From the NCBI RefSeq assembly GCF_900156525.1, contig NZ_FTPS01000001.1, forward strand, positions 1,550,001 to 1,614,000: a DNA stretch of 64,000 nt, in the 5' to 3' direction. The position numbers and the translations under genes are program-made. The notes under the pieces are model-generated. The model was not told where the DNA came from, did no database searches, and was given only the letters and a program-made list of their open reading frames with translations. This DNA comes from Pontibaca methylaminivorans (GTDB lineage Bacteria; Pseudomonadota; Alphaproteobacteria; Rhodobacterales; Rhodobacteraceae). The stretch's first letter is position 1. The number at the start of each line of letters is the position of its first letter. Shown in pieces: positions 1-11,917 of the stretch.

Positions 1-509
1 TCGGTCGGACGGCCCCAGAGTTCCGCATTGATGAAATTCGCGAGCCGCCCGAGCAGCAGCCCCGGCGGCACCGCGCTCGCGATCAGGTCGGCGAGCGACA
101 GGATCGGGATGCCCCGGCTCAGGGCAAAGATCAGGCTCGACAGCACCACGCCGAGCAGACCGCCGTGGAACGACATGCCGCCCTGCCAGACCATCAGGAT
201 TTCGAGCGGGTGGGCGAGGTAATAGGCCGGCTGGTAGAACAGCACGAAGCCGAGCCGCCCGCCGAGGATCACGCCTATGATGATCCAGGTGAGCAGGCTG
301 TCGATTTCCTCGCGCCGCATGGGCGCAAGGTCACCCGGCCAGAGGTGCGGGCGGCGCAGCGCGGCGGTCACCAGCCACCAGGCAATCAGGAATCCGGCGA
401 TATAGGCCAGCGCATACCAGCGCAGGGCGAATTCCATGCTGCCGATCGTGATCGAGAAGATCTCGGGCGAAATGTCGGGGAACTGGATGGATGCGCGCAT
501 GAGGCCCAT
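1..509 (-). CDS. lgt: Prolipoprotein diacylglyceryl transferase, N-terminal part (cut by window edge)
   Basis: Transfers diacylglycerol from phosphatidylglycerol to the lipobox cysteine of prolipoproteins in the inner membrane. The visible 169 codons show the family pattern: an N-terminal [11 protein letters not shown] stretch, a first membrane helix containing RWYALAYI, then [13 protein letters not shown] and a [16 protein letters not shown] segment that belongs to the Lgt signature. The C-terminal half lies outside the window. Two in-frame ATG codons fit the start, at 509 and 500; neither has a decisive ribosome binding site and homologues fit 500 slightly better. It is divergent from ubiK, with about 85 bases between them. 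Confidence 0.93.
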   Translation of the reverse strand, partial: MGLMRASIQFPDISPEIFSITIGSMEFALRWYALAYIAGFLIAWWLVTAALRRPHLWPGDLAPMRREEIDSLLTWIIIGVILGGRLGFVLFYQPAYYLAHPLEILMVWQGGMSFHGGLLGVVLSSLIFALSRGIPILSLADLIASAVPPGLLLGRLANFINAELWGRPT

Positions 510-593
510 TGCCCGCGAATCCGCCGGAAAGTCAACCTTGCGCCGGTCTTTCCCGGCACCATATTGTATGAAACCCAGCCGGAGAAAGCACAC

Positions 594-836
594 ATGCACA
601 CGCGTAACAAGATATTCGACGACATCTCGCAGCTCATGACCAGCGCCGCCGGCGTGGCGCAGGGCGCGCGCGAAGAGGCCGAGACGGCGATGAAATCGCT
701 GATCGAACGCTGGCTGGCCGATCGCGACCTGATCACCCGCGAGGAATTCGAGGCGGTGCGCCTTATGGCCGAGAAGGCCCGCGAGGAAAACGCCCGGCTC
801 GAGGCCCGGATCGCCACGCTCGAAGCGCGGCGCTGA
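594..836 (+). CDS. ubiK: Ubiquinone biosynthesis accessory factor UbiK (BMFP family)
   Basis: An 80-residue protein of the BMFP/YqiC family, which assists the aerobic ubiquinone biosynthesis complex and is membrane-associated. Visible features are an N-terminal amphipathic stretch ([16 protein letters not shown]), the family-typical middle ([15 protein letters not shown]), and a C-terminal coiled coil rich in Glu, Arg and Ala. The start at 594 follows a clear GGAGAAAG ribosome binding site. A longer upstream frame exists but lies antisense to lgt and is not coding. Length matches the family. Confidence 0.88.
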   Translation: MHTRNKIFDDISQLMTSAAGVAQGAREEAETAMKSLIERWLADRDLITREEFEAVRLMAEKAREENARLEARIATLEARR

Positions 837-1087
837 GACCCGCGTTCCGCCCCTGTGCCGCCCTGTTCCCGGGCCGTTCGGCAGAGGGCGGCATACGATA
901 TATCGGCCCAATGCGCCTTCTATCCACAACTTATCGTTGCTTCCCCCAGTTTTGGGGGTTGCCAGAAGCAACATTGCGGCCCACCATATATTGTATGGCT
1001 GTGGGTCGAGCCCTCGGCAGTTAGCGATTGTAGCCAGTTCTGGGGTGATACCGGTCCCGTGCAACTGGCGAATGGGGAGGTTGCAGC
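837..1087. other. Intergenic region between ubiK and the YbjN-family gene
   Basis: About 250 bases without a gene, with lower GC than the surroundings. It holds a small hairpin (CCCCCA/TGGGGG, about 942-957) that could be a weak terminator for ubiK but has no proper T-tract. AT-rich stretches around 895-905 and 982-996 may contain the promoter of the next gene, and GGGGAGG at about 1074-1080 serves as the ribosome binding site of the gene at 1088. Confidence 0.5.
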
Positions 1088-1588
1088 ATGGCCTTGTATG
1101 AATCCTATATCGAATCGGAATTTCATCCGATCGACATTGCCGAGCAGATGGCCGCGCAGCAGGAGTGGCAGTTCGAGCGGCTGGGCGACGACCAGATCGC
1201 GATGGTGATCGAGGCGCAATGGCGCAGCTATTCGATCACGCTCGACTGGTCCGCCTGCGAGGAAAGCCTGCGCCTGGTCTGCAGCTTCGAGATGGACCCG
1301 CCCGAAGAGCGGCTCGGCGGGCTGAACGAATTGCTGAACGGGATCAATTCGACCTGCTGGAGCGGCACCTTCAGCTACTGGGCGGCCGAGCGGCTCATGG
1401 TCTATCGCTATGGCCTTGTGCTGAGCGGCGGGCAGGTGGCGAGCCCCGAACAGATCGACACCATGATCCGTGCCGCCGTGCAGAGCGCCGAGCGCTATTA
1501 TCCGGCGATCCAGCTTCTGGTCTGGAGCAACCGTTCACCGCGCGAGGCGATGCAGGTCGCCATGGCCGAAGCCTACGGACACGCATGA
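1088..1588 (+). CDS. YbjN domain-containing protein
   Basis: A 166-residue soluble protein of the YbjN family, which has a fold like type III secretion chaperones; its molecular role is not settled. The family shows as alternating helix and strand with WSYSITLDW-like and [20 protein letters not shown] regions and a C-terminal helix. The ATG at 1088 follows GGGGAGG. Its stop overlaps the proC start by four bases (ATGA at 1585-1588), so the two are translationally coupled and probably in one operon with csaA. Confidence 0.82.
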   Translation: MALYESYIESEFHPIDIAEQMAAQQEWQFERLGDDQIAMVIEAQWRSYSITLDWSACEESLRLVCSFEMDPPEERLGGLNELLNGINSTCWSGTFSYWAAERLMVYRYGLVLSGGQVASPEQIDTMIRAAVQSAERYYPAIQLLVWSNRSPREAMQVAMAEAYGHA

Positions 1589-2415
1589 TGGGCATGGATG
1601 ATATCGCCCGGCGCGGGCTGGTGCTGTTCGGCTGCGGCCATATGGGCTCGGCCATGCTGAAGGGCTGGCTGGCGCGCGGGCTGGCACCGCAGGCGATCAC
1701 GGTCATCGACCATAACCCCTCCGACTGGCTGCAGGCGCAGGAGGTGCGCCTCAACGGCGCGCTGCCCGAGGATCCGGCGGCTGTGGTGATCGCGGTCAAG
1801 CCGCAGGGCATGTTCGATTCACTGCCGGCGATCGCGCGCTATGGCGCGGCAGAGGGGGCGGGGCGCAGCCTTGTGATCACGGTCGCCGCCGGGATTCCGC
1901 TGGTGGCCTACGAGCGGGCGCTGGGCGCGGAAACGCCGCTGGTGCGTGCCATGCCGAACATGCCGTCGTCGATCGGGCGCGGCGTGACCGCGATCATCGG
2001 CAATGCGGCGACCGACGCGGCGGGGCTTGGCATGGCCGAGGCGCTGCTGGCGGCGGTCGGGGCCGTGGTGCGGCTCGAGGATGAATCGCAGATGGATGCG
2101 GTCACGGCGGTGAGCGGTTCGGGCCCGGCCTATGTGTTCCATCTGATCGACACGCTTGCCGCTGCGGGCGAGGCCGAGGGGCTGTCGCGTGACCTTGCGC
2201 TGCAACTGGCGCTGGGCACGGTCGCCGGCGCCGGGGAACTCGCGCAGCGGGCCGATGAAAGCCCGGCGGAGCTTCGCGCCGGTGTGGCCAGCCCGGGCGG
2301 GACGACCGAAGCCGCGCTTCGGGTTCTGATGGACGACGAAGGCGGGCTTGGGCCGGTGATGAAACGCGCGGTCGCCGCGGCGGCCCGGCGCAGCAGGGAA
2401 CTGGCGGATGGCTGA
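1585..2415 (+). CDS. proC: Pyrroline-5-carboxylate reductase
   Basis: Last step of proline synthesis: NAD(P)H-dependent reduction of pyrroline-5-carboxylate to proline in the cytoplasm. The 276-residue product has the Rossmann motif GCGHMG at about residues 16-21, RAMPNMPSSIGRGVTAI in the middle, the VSGSGPAYVF substrate region near residue 176 and VASPGGTTEAAL near the C terminus, all family signatures. The start overlaps the preceding stop (ATGA); ATG at 1588 or 1594 are possible alternatives. The end overlaps csaA by eight bases. Confidence 0.96.
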   Translation: MMGMDDIARRGLVLFGCGHMGSAMLKGWLARGLAPQAITVIDHNPSDWLQAQEVRLNGALPEDPAAVVIAVKPQGMFDSLPAIARYGAAEGAGRSLVITVAAGIPLVAYERALGAETPLVRAMPNMPSSIGRGVTAIIGNAATDAAGLGMAEALLAAVGAVVRLEDESQMDAVTAVSGSGPAYVFHLIDTLAAAGEAEGLSRDLALQLALGTVAGAGELAQRADESPAELRAGVASPGGTTEAALRVLMDDEGGLGPVMKRAVAAAARRSRELADG

Positions 2416-2746
2416 AATTTCCTTTGACGATTTCCTCAAGATCGATGTGCGCGTGGGCGAGATCACCCGCGCCGAGCCCTTTCCCGAGGCGCGCAAACCC
2501 GCGTTCAAGCTCTGGATCGACTTCGGCGGCGAAATCGGCGAGCGGCGGTCGTCGGCGCAGATCACCGCGCATTACACGCCCGAGGCGCTGGTCGGTAAGC
2601 AGGTGCTTGCGGTGGTGAATTTCCCGCCGCGCCAGATCGGCCCGGTGCGGTCCGAGGTTCTCGTGCTGGGGCTGCCGGATCAGGCCGGCGAGGTGGTGCT
2701 GGTCGGGCCCGACGGCCCGGTGCCGATCGGCGGGCGGCTGCACTGA
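2408..2746 (+). CDS. csaA: CsaA-like tRNA-binding domain protein
   Basis: A 112-residue stand-alone EMAP-II/tRNA-binding OB-fold protein of the CsaA family, described as a secretion-associated chaperone in Bacillus. The sequence begins with the typical DFLKIDVRVGEI and continues with KPAFKLWIDFG and a SSAQITAHYTPEALVGKQ segment, which match the family. It overlaps the end of proC by eight bases and converges on carB, with 33 bases between the stops. Confidence 0.9.
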   Translation: MAEISFDDFLKIDVRVGEITRAEPFPEARKPAFKLWIDFGGEIGERRSSAQITAHYTPEALVGKQVLAVVNFPPRQIGPVRSEVLVLGLPDQAGEVVLVGPDGPVPIGGRLH

Positions 2747-2779
2747 ACCACCCGCCCTTGCTGCGCCGGCCCCGGACGA

Positions 2780-6133
<3,354 letters not shown>

Positions 6134-6369
6134 GGCGCGGCCCCTCCTGATCCGGTTGCGGGCACGTGGCTGCGCCCGGGCTGGCTGCGTTATATGCGCG
6201 AGGCGCAGAGGTGCAAGGGGTTCCGTTCGGGCAGGGCGCGGCAGGGGCGTTCCGGCGCGGCGCCCCGATGCGGCTGGATCCGGGATGCGGATCGGCCTAG
6301 ATTCGGCCCCGTCCGCCCTGGTTTTTCGGGTCCGGTGGTCCGGGGCGGCCGGTGCGGGAGGGACGCGAG

Positions 6370-6684
6370 ATGGAAATTTCTCCGCAGAAGGTGGTGCAGG
6401 TGGCGCTCATGGCGCGCGAGATCGGACGGTCGGAGCCGGAGCTGCGCGCCTTTATCGAACGTATGGACGAGGACGAGCAGGCCGAGCTTGTCGCGATCAT
6501 GTGGATCGGGCGCGGCAGTTTCGATGCCGATGAACTGGACGAGGCGATCACGACCGCGCAGCAGGAGGCCACCACGCCCTGCGCGGATTACCTTCTGGGG
6601 AGCCCGCACCTTCCCGATCACCTGGAAAACGGGCTCGATGCGCTGGGGATTTCCCCGGGCGACGAGGAAGATGATCTGATGTAG
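6370..6684 (+). CDS. DUF3775 domain-containing protein
   Basis: A 104-residue acidic protein matching my recollection of the DUF3775 family ([17 protein letters not shown] start, [15 protein letters not shown] in the middle, a C-terminal [15 protein letters not shown]). Function unknown. The start at 6370 is preceded by GGAGGGACGCGAG; an upstream ATG-type start would add six residues and has no better site. It is divergent from carB and converges with the histidine phosphatase gene, with a repeat element between the two. Confidence 0.78.
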   Translation: MEISPQKVVQVALMAREIGRSEPELRAFIERMDEDEQAELVAIMWIGRGSFDADELDEAITTAQQEATTPCADYLLGSPHLPDHLENGLDALGISPGDEEDDLM

Positions 6685-6711
6685 CGCCCCGGCAGGCGGA
6701 CGGGCCGATTC

Positions 6712-6749
6712 TTCATGCCTCCGGCGGGGATATTTCCCGCCAGAAGAAG
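6712..6749 (+). repeat. Intergenic repeat, copy 1 (GGCGGG/CCCGCC hairpin)
   Basis: A 38-base segment nearly identical (37 of 38) to 54373-54410. It has a perfect six-base stem (GGCGGG, loop GATATTT, CCCGCC). It sits just beyond the stop of the DUF3775 gene between convergent genes. I recall similar cctccggcggggatattt elements between genes in many Rhodobacterales genomes, so this looks like a dispersed REP-like family. Confidence 0.7.
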
Positions 6750-6767
6750 ACCGCTTCCGCTGCGGCC

Positions 6768-7421
6768 CTAGAAATGGGTGCGGGCGAAATGGCGGTCGGG
6801 CAGGCCGAGATGGGGCACGGAGTTGAACAGCACCGGCGAGAGCACGGCGCCGATCGGCAGCAGCCGGTGCATCGAGGTGTTCATGATCGAAAGCGCAAGC
6901 CGCGCCGTGGTGGCGATGTTGAGGTCCATCATCAGCCGCATGGCGATGGCGATCACGCCGCCCGAGGTGACGACGAGGGCGGGCCCGTTGCCGGCGGCGA
7001 TGTCGTCGAGCGCCTCGCGCACGCGGGACTCAAACGCGGCAAAGGTTTCGGGCGCGCCCTCGATGATGCCGTCATGCCAGGCGGTGAAGACCTGCGGCAG
7101 GTGGGCGATGAAATCCTCGCGCGCGGCCGGCAGGGGCAAATCGTGCTGTTCCTGCATGAGGCGCGAGAGGGTGAAATATTCGAGTTCGTTCAGCCGCGGA
7201 TCGGCGATGCTGTCGGCGGCGAGCGCCATGCTCCCTGCGGTCTCCAGATGGCGCTGCATCGAGCCGGTGTAGAACCGGGGATGGTCGTGGTCCGAGTCGC
7301 GCAGGTGGTCTCCGAGCCAGCCGGACTGCCGGTGTCCGAGTTCGCTCAGGCGGTCGTATTCGACTTCGTCGCGCGCCTGCGTATTGGCTTGACCATGACG
7401 CACGAGCGTGATGTGGAACAT
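6768..7421 (-). CDS. Histidine phosphatase family protein
   Basis: A 217-residue member of the phosphoglycerate-mutase-like/histidine phosphatase superfamily. The phosphohistidine motif is at the extreme N terminus (VRHGQA, residues 7-12). A conserved arginine-containing GSMQRHLETA segment follows, and the second catalytic histidine region is replaced by TSGGVIAIAM, so the usual GHG/SHG histidine is not obvious. The ATG at 7421 follows CAGGAG at good spacing; a longer in-frame extension upstream is not coding-like. Substrate cannot be told from sequence. It is divergent from the formate dehydrogenase gene. Confidence 0.85.
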   Translation of the reverse strand: MFHITLVRHGQANTQARDEVEYDRLSELGHRQSGWLGDHLRDSDHDHPRFYTGSMQRHLETAGSMALAADSIADPRLNELEYFTLSRLMQEQHDLPLPAAREDFIAHLPQVFTAWHDGIIEGAPETFAAFESRVREALDDIAAGNGPALVVTSGGVIAIAMRLMMDLNIATTARLALSIMNTSMHRLLPIGAVLSPVLFNSVPHLGLPDRHFARTHF

Positions 7422-7568
7422 GTCGTGAAGCTCCTGTTCCGGTGCACATGATCCGGATCGGATATGCCGCTTACCAGAAGTGCGGGGGGTTTGCCATCTG
7501 CGATCGCGGGAGAGTGAGCGCATACGGTCCGTGAACGGGCCGGAATGGGCTCGCATCCCGGTGCGGTA

Positions 7569-7578
7569 TTGTATACAA
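7569..7578. promoter_or_regulatory. TTGTATACAA palindrome upstream of fdhA
   Basis: A perfect ten-base palindrome in the context ATTGTATACAAC, 24 bases before the fdhA start. FadR/FCD-type GntR regulators bind sites of the form TTGTnnACAA, so this is a candidate operator. No regulator gene is next to it, and the assignment is inference from motif shape only. Confidence 0.35.
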
Positions 7579-7602
7579 CAGGCGGCAAGAAGGGAGACGC
7601 CA

Positions 7603-10089
7603 ATGTCCGAGTCGATTACATTCACGCTGGATGGAAAAGAGGTCACGGCTCAGCCCGGTGAGACGATCTGGGAGGTCGCCAACGGGCGCGGCCTGATCAT
7701 TCCGCATCTGTGCCACCGCCCCGAGCCCGGCTACCGCCCCGACGGCAACTGCCGTGCCTGCATGGTCGAGATCGAGGGCGAGAGGAATCTTGCCGCTTCC
7801 TGTATCCGCGAGCCGGTCGAGGGAATGGTGGTCACCACCGATTCCGCTCGTGCGGCAAATGCGCGCAGGATGGTGATCGAGCTTCTCGCCGCCGACCAGC
7901 CGGCGCGCGAGGAAGCCCGGGACCGGTCCTCGCATTTCTGGGACATGGCCGACATGGTTGATGTCAGCGAGAGCCGTTTCCCGCCGCTCGAGCCCGAACG
8001 GGTTCCGCTGCTCGATGCCAGCCATGTCGCCATGCGCGTCAATCTGGACGCCTGCATCCAGTGCGGGCTTTGCGTGCGGGCCTGCCGCGAGGTTCAGGTG
8101 AACAACGTCTTCGGCATGGGCGGACGGGGGCATGACGCGCTTCCCGCGCTCGATTTCGACGACCCGATGGGCGAATCGACCTGCGTTGCCTGCGGCGAAT
8201 GCGTGCAGGCCTGCCCGACCGGTGCGCTGCTCGAATCCAGCATCATGGACGAGCATGAGCACGGCGACAGCAAGGATTATGACCGCGAGGTGCAGAGCGT
8301 CTGTCCGTTCTGCGGCGTCGGCTGCCAGATCAGCATCAAGGTCAAGGACGACAAGATCCGCTATATCGACGGCGCGAACGGGCCGAGCAACCAGAACCGG
8401 CTTTGCGTCAAGGGACGGTTCGGGTTCGATTACCTCCAGCACCCGCACCGGCTGCTGAAGCCGCTGATCCGCCGCGAGGATGCGCCGGAAAAGGGGCTGA
8501 ACGTCGATCCGGCACACTGGCAGACCCATTTCCGCGAGGCCAGCTGGGAAGAGGCGCTCGATTTCGCCGCCAGCGGGCTGCGCCGTCCGGGGCGTGAAGT
8601 GGCCGGCTTCGGCAGTGCGAAATGCACCAACGAAGAGGCCTATCTGTTCCAGAAGCTGATCCGCCAGGGGTTCGGTCACAACAACGTCGACCACTGCACC
8701 CGCCTTTGCCATGCGTCCTCGGTCGCGGCGCTGATGGAAAACGTCGGCTCGGGCGCGGTCACGGCCACGTTCAACGAGATCGAAAACGCCGATGTGGCGA
8801 TCGTCATCGGTGCAAACCCGATCGAGAACCACCCGGTTGCCGCCACCTATTTCAAGCAGTTCGCCAAGCGCGGCGGAAAGCTGATCGTGATGGATCCGCG
8901 CGGGGTCGGCCTGCGCAGGTTCGCGTCGCACATGCTGCAGTTCCGCCCGGGTGCCGACGTGTCCATGCTGAACGCGATCATGCATGTGATCGTCGAGGAA
9001 GAGCTTTACGACCGCCAGTATATCGAGGCCTACACCGAGAACTGGGAAGCCGAGAAAGCGCACCTGAAGGATTTCAGCCCGGAAAAGATGGCGCCTCTCT
9101 GCGGCATCGAGCCCGAGGTTCTGCGCGATGTCGCCCGCACCTTTGCCGGCGCGCGCGCCGGGATGATCTTCTGGGGCATGGGCGTGTCGCAACATGTGCA
9201 CGGCACCGACAATTCCCGCTGCCTGATCGCGCTGGCGCTCATGACCGGCCATGTCGGACGGCCGGGCACCGGCCTGCATCCGCTGCGGGGGCAGAACAAT
9301 GTGCAGGGTGCCTCTGACGCCGGGCTGATCCCGATGTTCCTGCCCGACTACCAGAGCGTGAAGGACGACGGGGTGCGCAGTGCCTTTACCGAGGTCTGGG
9401 AATCCGGCGATTTCTCGTCCGAACCGGGGCTGACGGTGACGGAGATTATCGACGACATTCACGCCGGAAATACCACGGCCATGTATATCATGGGCGAGAA
9501 CCCGGCCATGTCCGACCCCGACGTGGATCATGCCCGCGCGGCGCTGGCCAAGCTCGACCATCTGGTGGTTCAGGACATCTTCCTGACCGAGACGGCCAAC
9601 TATGCCGACGTGATCCTGCCGTCGAGCACCTTCTTCGAGAAGTCCGGCACCGTGACCAACACCAACCGCCAGGTCCAGATGGGCCGTCCGGCGGTGCCGC
9701 TGCCGGGCGACACGCGACTCGACTGGGAAATCACCGTGGACCTGGCCAATCGCCTTGGCCTTGGCTGGACCTACGAGAGCCCGGCGGATGTGTTTGCCGA
9801 GATGGCGCTCAACATGCGGTCGCTCGACAACATCACCTGGGACCGGGTGGAGAACGAGGGGTCGGTGATCTATCCGTCGCTGTCGCCCGAGGATCCGGGG
9901 CAGCCGATCGTCTTTGGCGACGGTTTCCCGCGCGAAGGCGGGCGGGCGCGGTTCGCTCCGGCCAATGTGCTGCCGCCGGACGAGGTGCCGGATCAGGAAT
10001 ATCCGATGATCCTGACCACCGGCCGCCAGCTCGAGCACTGGCACACCGGCGCCATGACGCGGCGTTCGCGGGTGCTCGATGCGATCTAG
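7603..10089 (+). CDS. fdhA: Formate dehydrogenase alpha subunit, ended early by an in-frame TAG
   Basis: Molybdenum-type formate dehydrogenase catalytic subunit, oxidising formate to CO2 and passing electrons through Fe-S clusters to partner flavin subunits. Domains in order: N-terminal 2Fe-2S ferredoxin-like (DGNCRACMVE), two 4Fe-4S motifs (CIQCGLCVRAC and CVACGECVQAC), a further cluster motif CPFCGVGC, then the bis-MGD catalytic domain. The active-site ligand is cysteine 369 (TRLCHASSVAAL) where some relatives have selenocysteine. The frame reaches TAG at 10087-10089 in the middle of the C-terminal dinucleotide-binding domain (just after HTGAMTRRSRVLDAI), but the same frame continues open to 10368 with sensible protein. 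Unbroken length would be about 922 residues. The ATG at 7603 follows AAGGGAG. No other formate dehydrogenase subunits lie nearby. Confidence 0.9.
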   Translation: MSESITFTLDGKEVTAQPGETIWEVANGRGLIIPHLCHRPEPGYRPDGNCRACMVEIEGERNLAASCIREPVEGMVVTTDSARAANARRMVIELLAADQPAREEARDRSSHFWDMADMVDVSESRFPPLEPERVPLLDASHVAMRVNLDACIQCGLCVRACREVQVNNVFGMGGRGHDALPALDFDDPMGESTCVACGECVQACPTGALLESSIMDEHEHGDSKDYDREVQSVCPFCGVGCQISIKVKDDKIRYIDGANGPSNQNRLCVKGRFGFDYLQHPHRLLKPLIRREDAPEKGLNVDPAHWQTHFREASWEEALDFAASGLRRPGREVAGFGSAKCTNEEAYLFQKLIRQGFGHNNVDHCTRLCHASSVAALMENVGSGAVTATFNEIENADVAIVIGANPIENHPVAATYFKQFAKRGGKLIVMDPRGVGLRRFASHMLQFRPGADVSMLNAIMHVIVEEELYDRQYIEAYTENWEAEKAHLKDFSPEKMAPLCGIEPEVLRDVARTFAGARAGMIFWGMGVSQHVHGTDNSRCLIALALMTGHVGRPGTGLHPLRGQNNVQGASDAGLIPMFLPDYQSVKDDGVRSAFTEVWESGDFSSEPGLTVTEIIDDIHAGNTTAMYIMGENPAMSDPDVDHARAALAKLDHLVVQDIFLTETANYADVILPSSTFFEKSGTVTNTNRQVQMGRPAVPLPGDTRLDWEITVDLANRLGLGWTYESPADVFAEMALNMRSLDNITWDRVENEGSVIYPSLSPEDPGQPIVFGDGFPREGGRARFAPANVLPPDEVPDQEYPMILTTGRQLEHWHTGAMTRRSRVLDAI

Positions 10090-10368
10090 CCCGAGGCGAA
10101 CTGTTCGCTGCACCCCTCCACCCTGCGCAAGCTCGGGGTCGAGCCCGGCGATCTGGTGCGCCTGACGACCCGGCGCGGTTCGGTCAGCGTGATGGCGCGG
10201 GCCGATCGCGCGGTGGCGCCCGACATGGTGTTCCTGCCCTTCGCCTTCGTCGAGGCGGCGGCCAACATCCTGACCAACCCGGCGATCGACCCCTACGGGA
10301 AGATCCCCGAATTCAAGTTCTCTGCCGTTCGGGTGGAGCCGGTCGAGAAGCAGATCGCGGCCGAATGA
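10090..10368 (+). pseudogene. fdhA: C-terminal remainder of fdhA beyond the amber codon
   Basis: In the same frame as the 7603 gene and directly after its TAG, 92 sense codons encode the expected end of the molybdopterin dinucleotide-binding domain: PEANCSLHPSTLRKLGVEPG, then VRLTTRRGSVSV and VFLPFAFVEAAAN, followed by NPAIDPYGKIPEFKFSAVRV. It has no start or ribosome binding site of its own beyond chance GTG codons. The amber codon stands where homologues usually have glutamate (one-base change GAG to TAG). Either a recent nonsense mutation, a sequencing error, or low-level suppression. Confidence 0.8.
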
Positions 10369-10423
10369 TTGCGAATGACGGCGGCCCTGACCGGGCCCCG
10401 TGACAGCAGTTGCGAAACGAATC

Positions 10424-10454
10424 ACCGGCGCCGGAGCTTTCCGGCGCCGGTTTT
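10424..10454 (+). terminator. Terminator after fdhA
   Basis: A perfect ten-base stem CCGGCGCCGG (10425-10434 and 10441-10450) with a six-base loop, followed by TTTT, 56 bases after the full-length fdhA stop at 10368. Because it sits behind the downstream stop rather than the TAG, it also supports the longer original gene. Confidence 0.7.
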
Positions 10455-10531
10455 CATTTCAGGGGCGGCTCCCCCTTGGCCCGTTCGGTGCCGGTGCGGC
10501 GTTGTCCGGTCGGGAACCGGGCGCCCCAATG

Positions 10532-10562
10532 CAAAAGGCCGCACCCGAAGGCGCGGCCTTTG
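10532..10562 (-). terminator. Terminator after rpmJ
   Basis: On the minus strand, a stem of AAGGCCGC/GCGGCCTT type with a short loop around CCTTCGGG, ending in TTTTGC, 20 bases beyond the rpmJ stop. The T-tract reads in the direction of rpmJ. Confidence 0.65.
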
Positions 10563-10582
10563 CCTGAAGAACCGGCGGCGGT

Positions 10583-10708
10583 TCAGCCCTGACGGGCCTT
10601 GAAGCGGCGCTGGGTCTTGTTGATCACGTAAACGCGGCCCTTGCGACGCACCACACGGCAGTCGCGATGGCGGTTCTTGAGCGAGCGGAGCGAATTTCGA
10701 ACCTTCAT
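10583..10708 (-). CDS. rpmJ: 50S ribosomal protein L36
   Basis: A 41-residue, strongly basic protein ([20 protein letters not shown] start, [19 protein letters not shown] end). This is the longer L36 form found in many proteobacteria; of the zinc-ligand cysteines of the classical form only one Cys (residue 17) is visible, so it is the zinc-free type. The ATG at 10708 follows GGAGAGACAGGC. It lies downstream of tRNA-Val on the same strand. Confidence 0.95.
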   Translation of the reverse strand: MKVRNSLRSLKNRHRDCRVVRRKGRVYVINKTQRRFKARQG

Positions 10709-10787
10709 GCCTGTCTCTCCTGTTCCTGTGGCGCGGGTCCGGCGCCTGATGCTGCGGGCGTCCCGGCAGGCCGGAACAGTGAATCCA

Positions 10788-10862
10788 TGGTGGGCGATAC
10801 AAGGTTCGAACTTGTGACCCCTTCGATGTCAACGAAGTGCTCTACCGCTGAGCTAATCGCCC
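10788..10862 (-). tRNA. tRNA-Val (anticodon GAC), CCA encoded
   Basis: On the minus strand a full cloverleaf: acceptor GGGCGAT pairing with ATCGCCC, D arm with TTAGCTCAGCGGTAGAGC, anticodon loop TTGACAT reading GTC valine codons, and a T arm with GGTTCGAAC-type loop. The 3' CCA is in the DNA. It is 80 bases upstream of rpmJ on the same strand. Confidence 0.93.
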
Positions 10863-11015
10863 ATGAATACCTGCGCTCGCCCTTGTGAACCCCGATGAGG
10901 GGGCTGCTTGCGGGCCATGCGCCGGCATCGGGTCTATAAAAGGAGTTCCCGGGGTGATCAAGGGCTTTTGGCGCGGCGGCGTTCCGGTCTATGCTCGCCC
11001 TGCACAGGAGAGTTC

Positions 11016-11876
11016 ATGAGCACCGCCGCATTCCACCTGATTCAGCCGGTTCATCTGCGCACGGGCGTGGTGTTCGCCTCTCCTCACAGCGGCAGCACCT
11101 ATACGGCGGAGTTCCTGCGCGCAAGCCGGCTGGATGAACATGCGATCCGCTCCTCCGAGGATGCTTTCGTCGATCGTCTTTTTGCCAGCGCGCCGGAGTT
11201 CGGCGCCCCGCTGCTGAGCGCCGCCATGCCGCGCGCCTATGTCGATCTGAACCGCGCGAGCGATGAACTCGACCCGGATCTGATCGAGGGGGTTCGCCGT
11301 TTCTGGCACAATCCGCGCGTCGCGTCGGGGCTCGGGGTGATTCCGCGCGTGGTGGCGAACGGGCGGGCGATCTACAGCCGCAAGATTTCTCTCAAGGAGG
11401 CGGGCGCGCGGATCGAGCGCTACTGGCACCCCTATCACGCACAGTTGCAGGCATTGCTGACCGCGGCCCAGGCAAGGTTCGGCCAGGCGATCCTGATCGA
11501 CTGCCACTCGATGCCGCACGAGGCCATGGACGGGGCCGTCCGGCCGGATCAGCGGCGGCCGCAGATCGTTCTTGGCGACCGTTTCGGCGCCTCGGCCGAC
11601 GGCGGGATCGTGGACCGGATCGAGGCGGCCTTTGTCCGCGCCGGCCTGGCCGTGACGCGCAATGCGCCCTTTGCCGGAGCATATGTCGCGCAGACCTACG
11701 GCAATCCGCAGCTCCGCCAGCATGTGGTGCAGATCGAGATCGATCGCGCGCTTTACATGGACGAGCGGTCCATCCGCCCGAATGCGGATTTCGACGGGTT
11801 CTGCAACCTGCTGCGCGGCGTGATCGGGGACATCACCCGCATCGGCCGGGACGAGATGCCGCTGGCTGCCGAATGA
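11016..11876 (+). CDS. N-formylglutamate amidohydrolase family protein
   Basis: A 286-residue member of the N-formylglutamate amidohydrolase (HutG-type) family, zinc-dependent hydrolases that release formate or act on related N-acyl amino acids. Visible family features: VFASPHSGSTY near the N terminus, SSEDAFVDRLF, a MPRAYVDLNRASDELDP segment, then ILIDCHSMPH in the middle and a C-terminal QIEIDRALYMDE. The ATG at 11016 is preceded by CAGGAG. The true substrate is not determined; no histidine-degradation genes are adjacent. Confidence 0.9.
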   Translation: MSTAAFHLIQPVHLRTGVVFASPHSGSTYTAEFLRASRLDEHAIRSSEDAFVDRLFASAPEFGAPLLSAAMPRAYVDLNRASDELDPDLIEGVRRFWHNPRVASGLGVIPRVVANGRAIYSRKISLKEAGARIERYWHPYHAQLQALLTAAQARFGQAILIDCHSMPHEAMDGAVRPDQRRPQIVLGDRFGASADGGIVDRIEAAFVRAGLAVTRNAPFAGAYVAQTYGNPQLRQHVVQIEIDRALYMDERSIRPNADFDGFCNLLRGVIGDITRIGRDEMPLAAE

Positions 11877-11917
11877 GCATGGCGTGAGCACAGGTTGAGC
11901 ACCGGGGCGGTCCGCTT

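Noticed and set aside
920-928. DnaA-box-like CTATCCACA before the YbjN-family gene
   Set aside because: A single imperfect box without clustering or an AT-rich unwinding region; not evidence of an origin.
10087-10089. TAG in fdhA as recoded codon (selenocysteine or pyrrolysine)
   Set aside because: Selenocysteine uses TGA and would sit at the active site, which here is cysteine 369; pyrrolysine systems are not known in this order and the position is a plain glutamate in relatives.
7471-10425. Very long open frame (984 codons) on the minus strand opposite fdhA
   Set aside because: Shadow of a high-GC gene: rich in His, Arg, Gly and Asp without family resemblance. The same holds for long antisense frames over carB (3962-6679), clpB (14135-16975) and valS (59978-63139).
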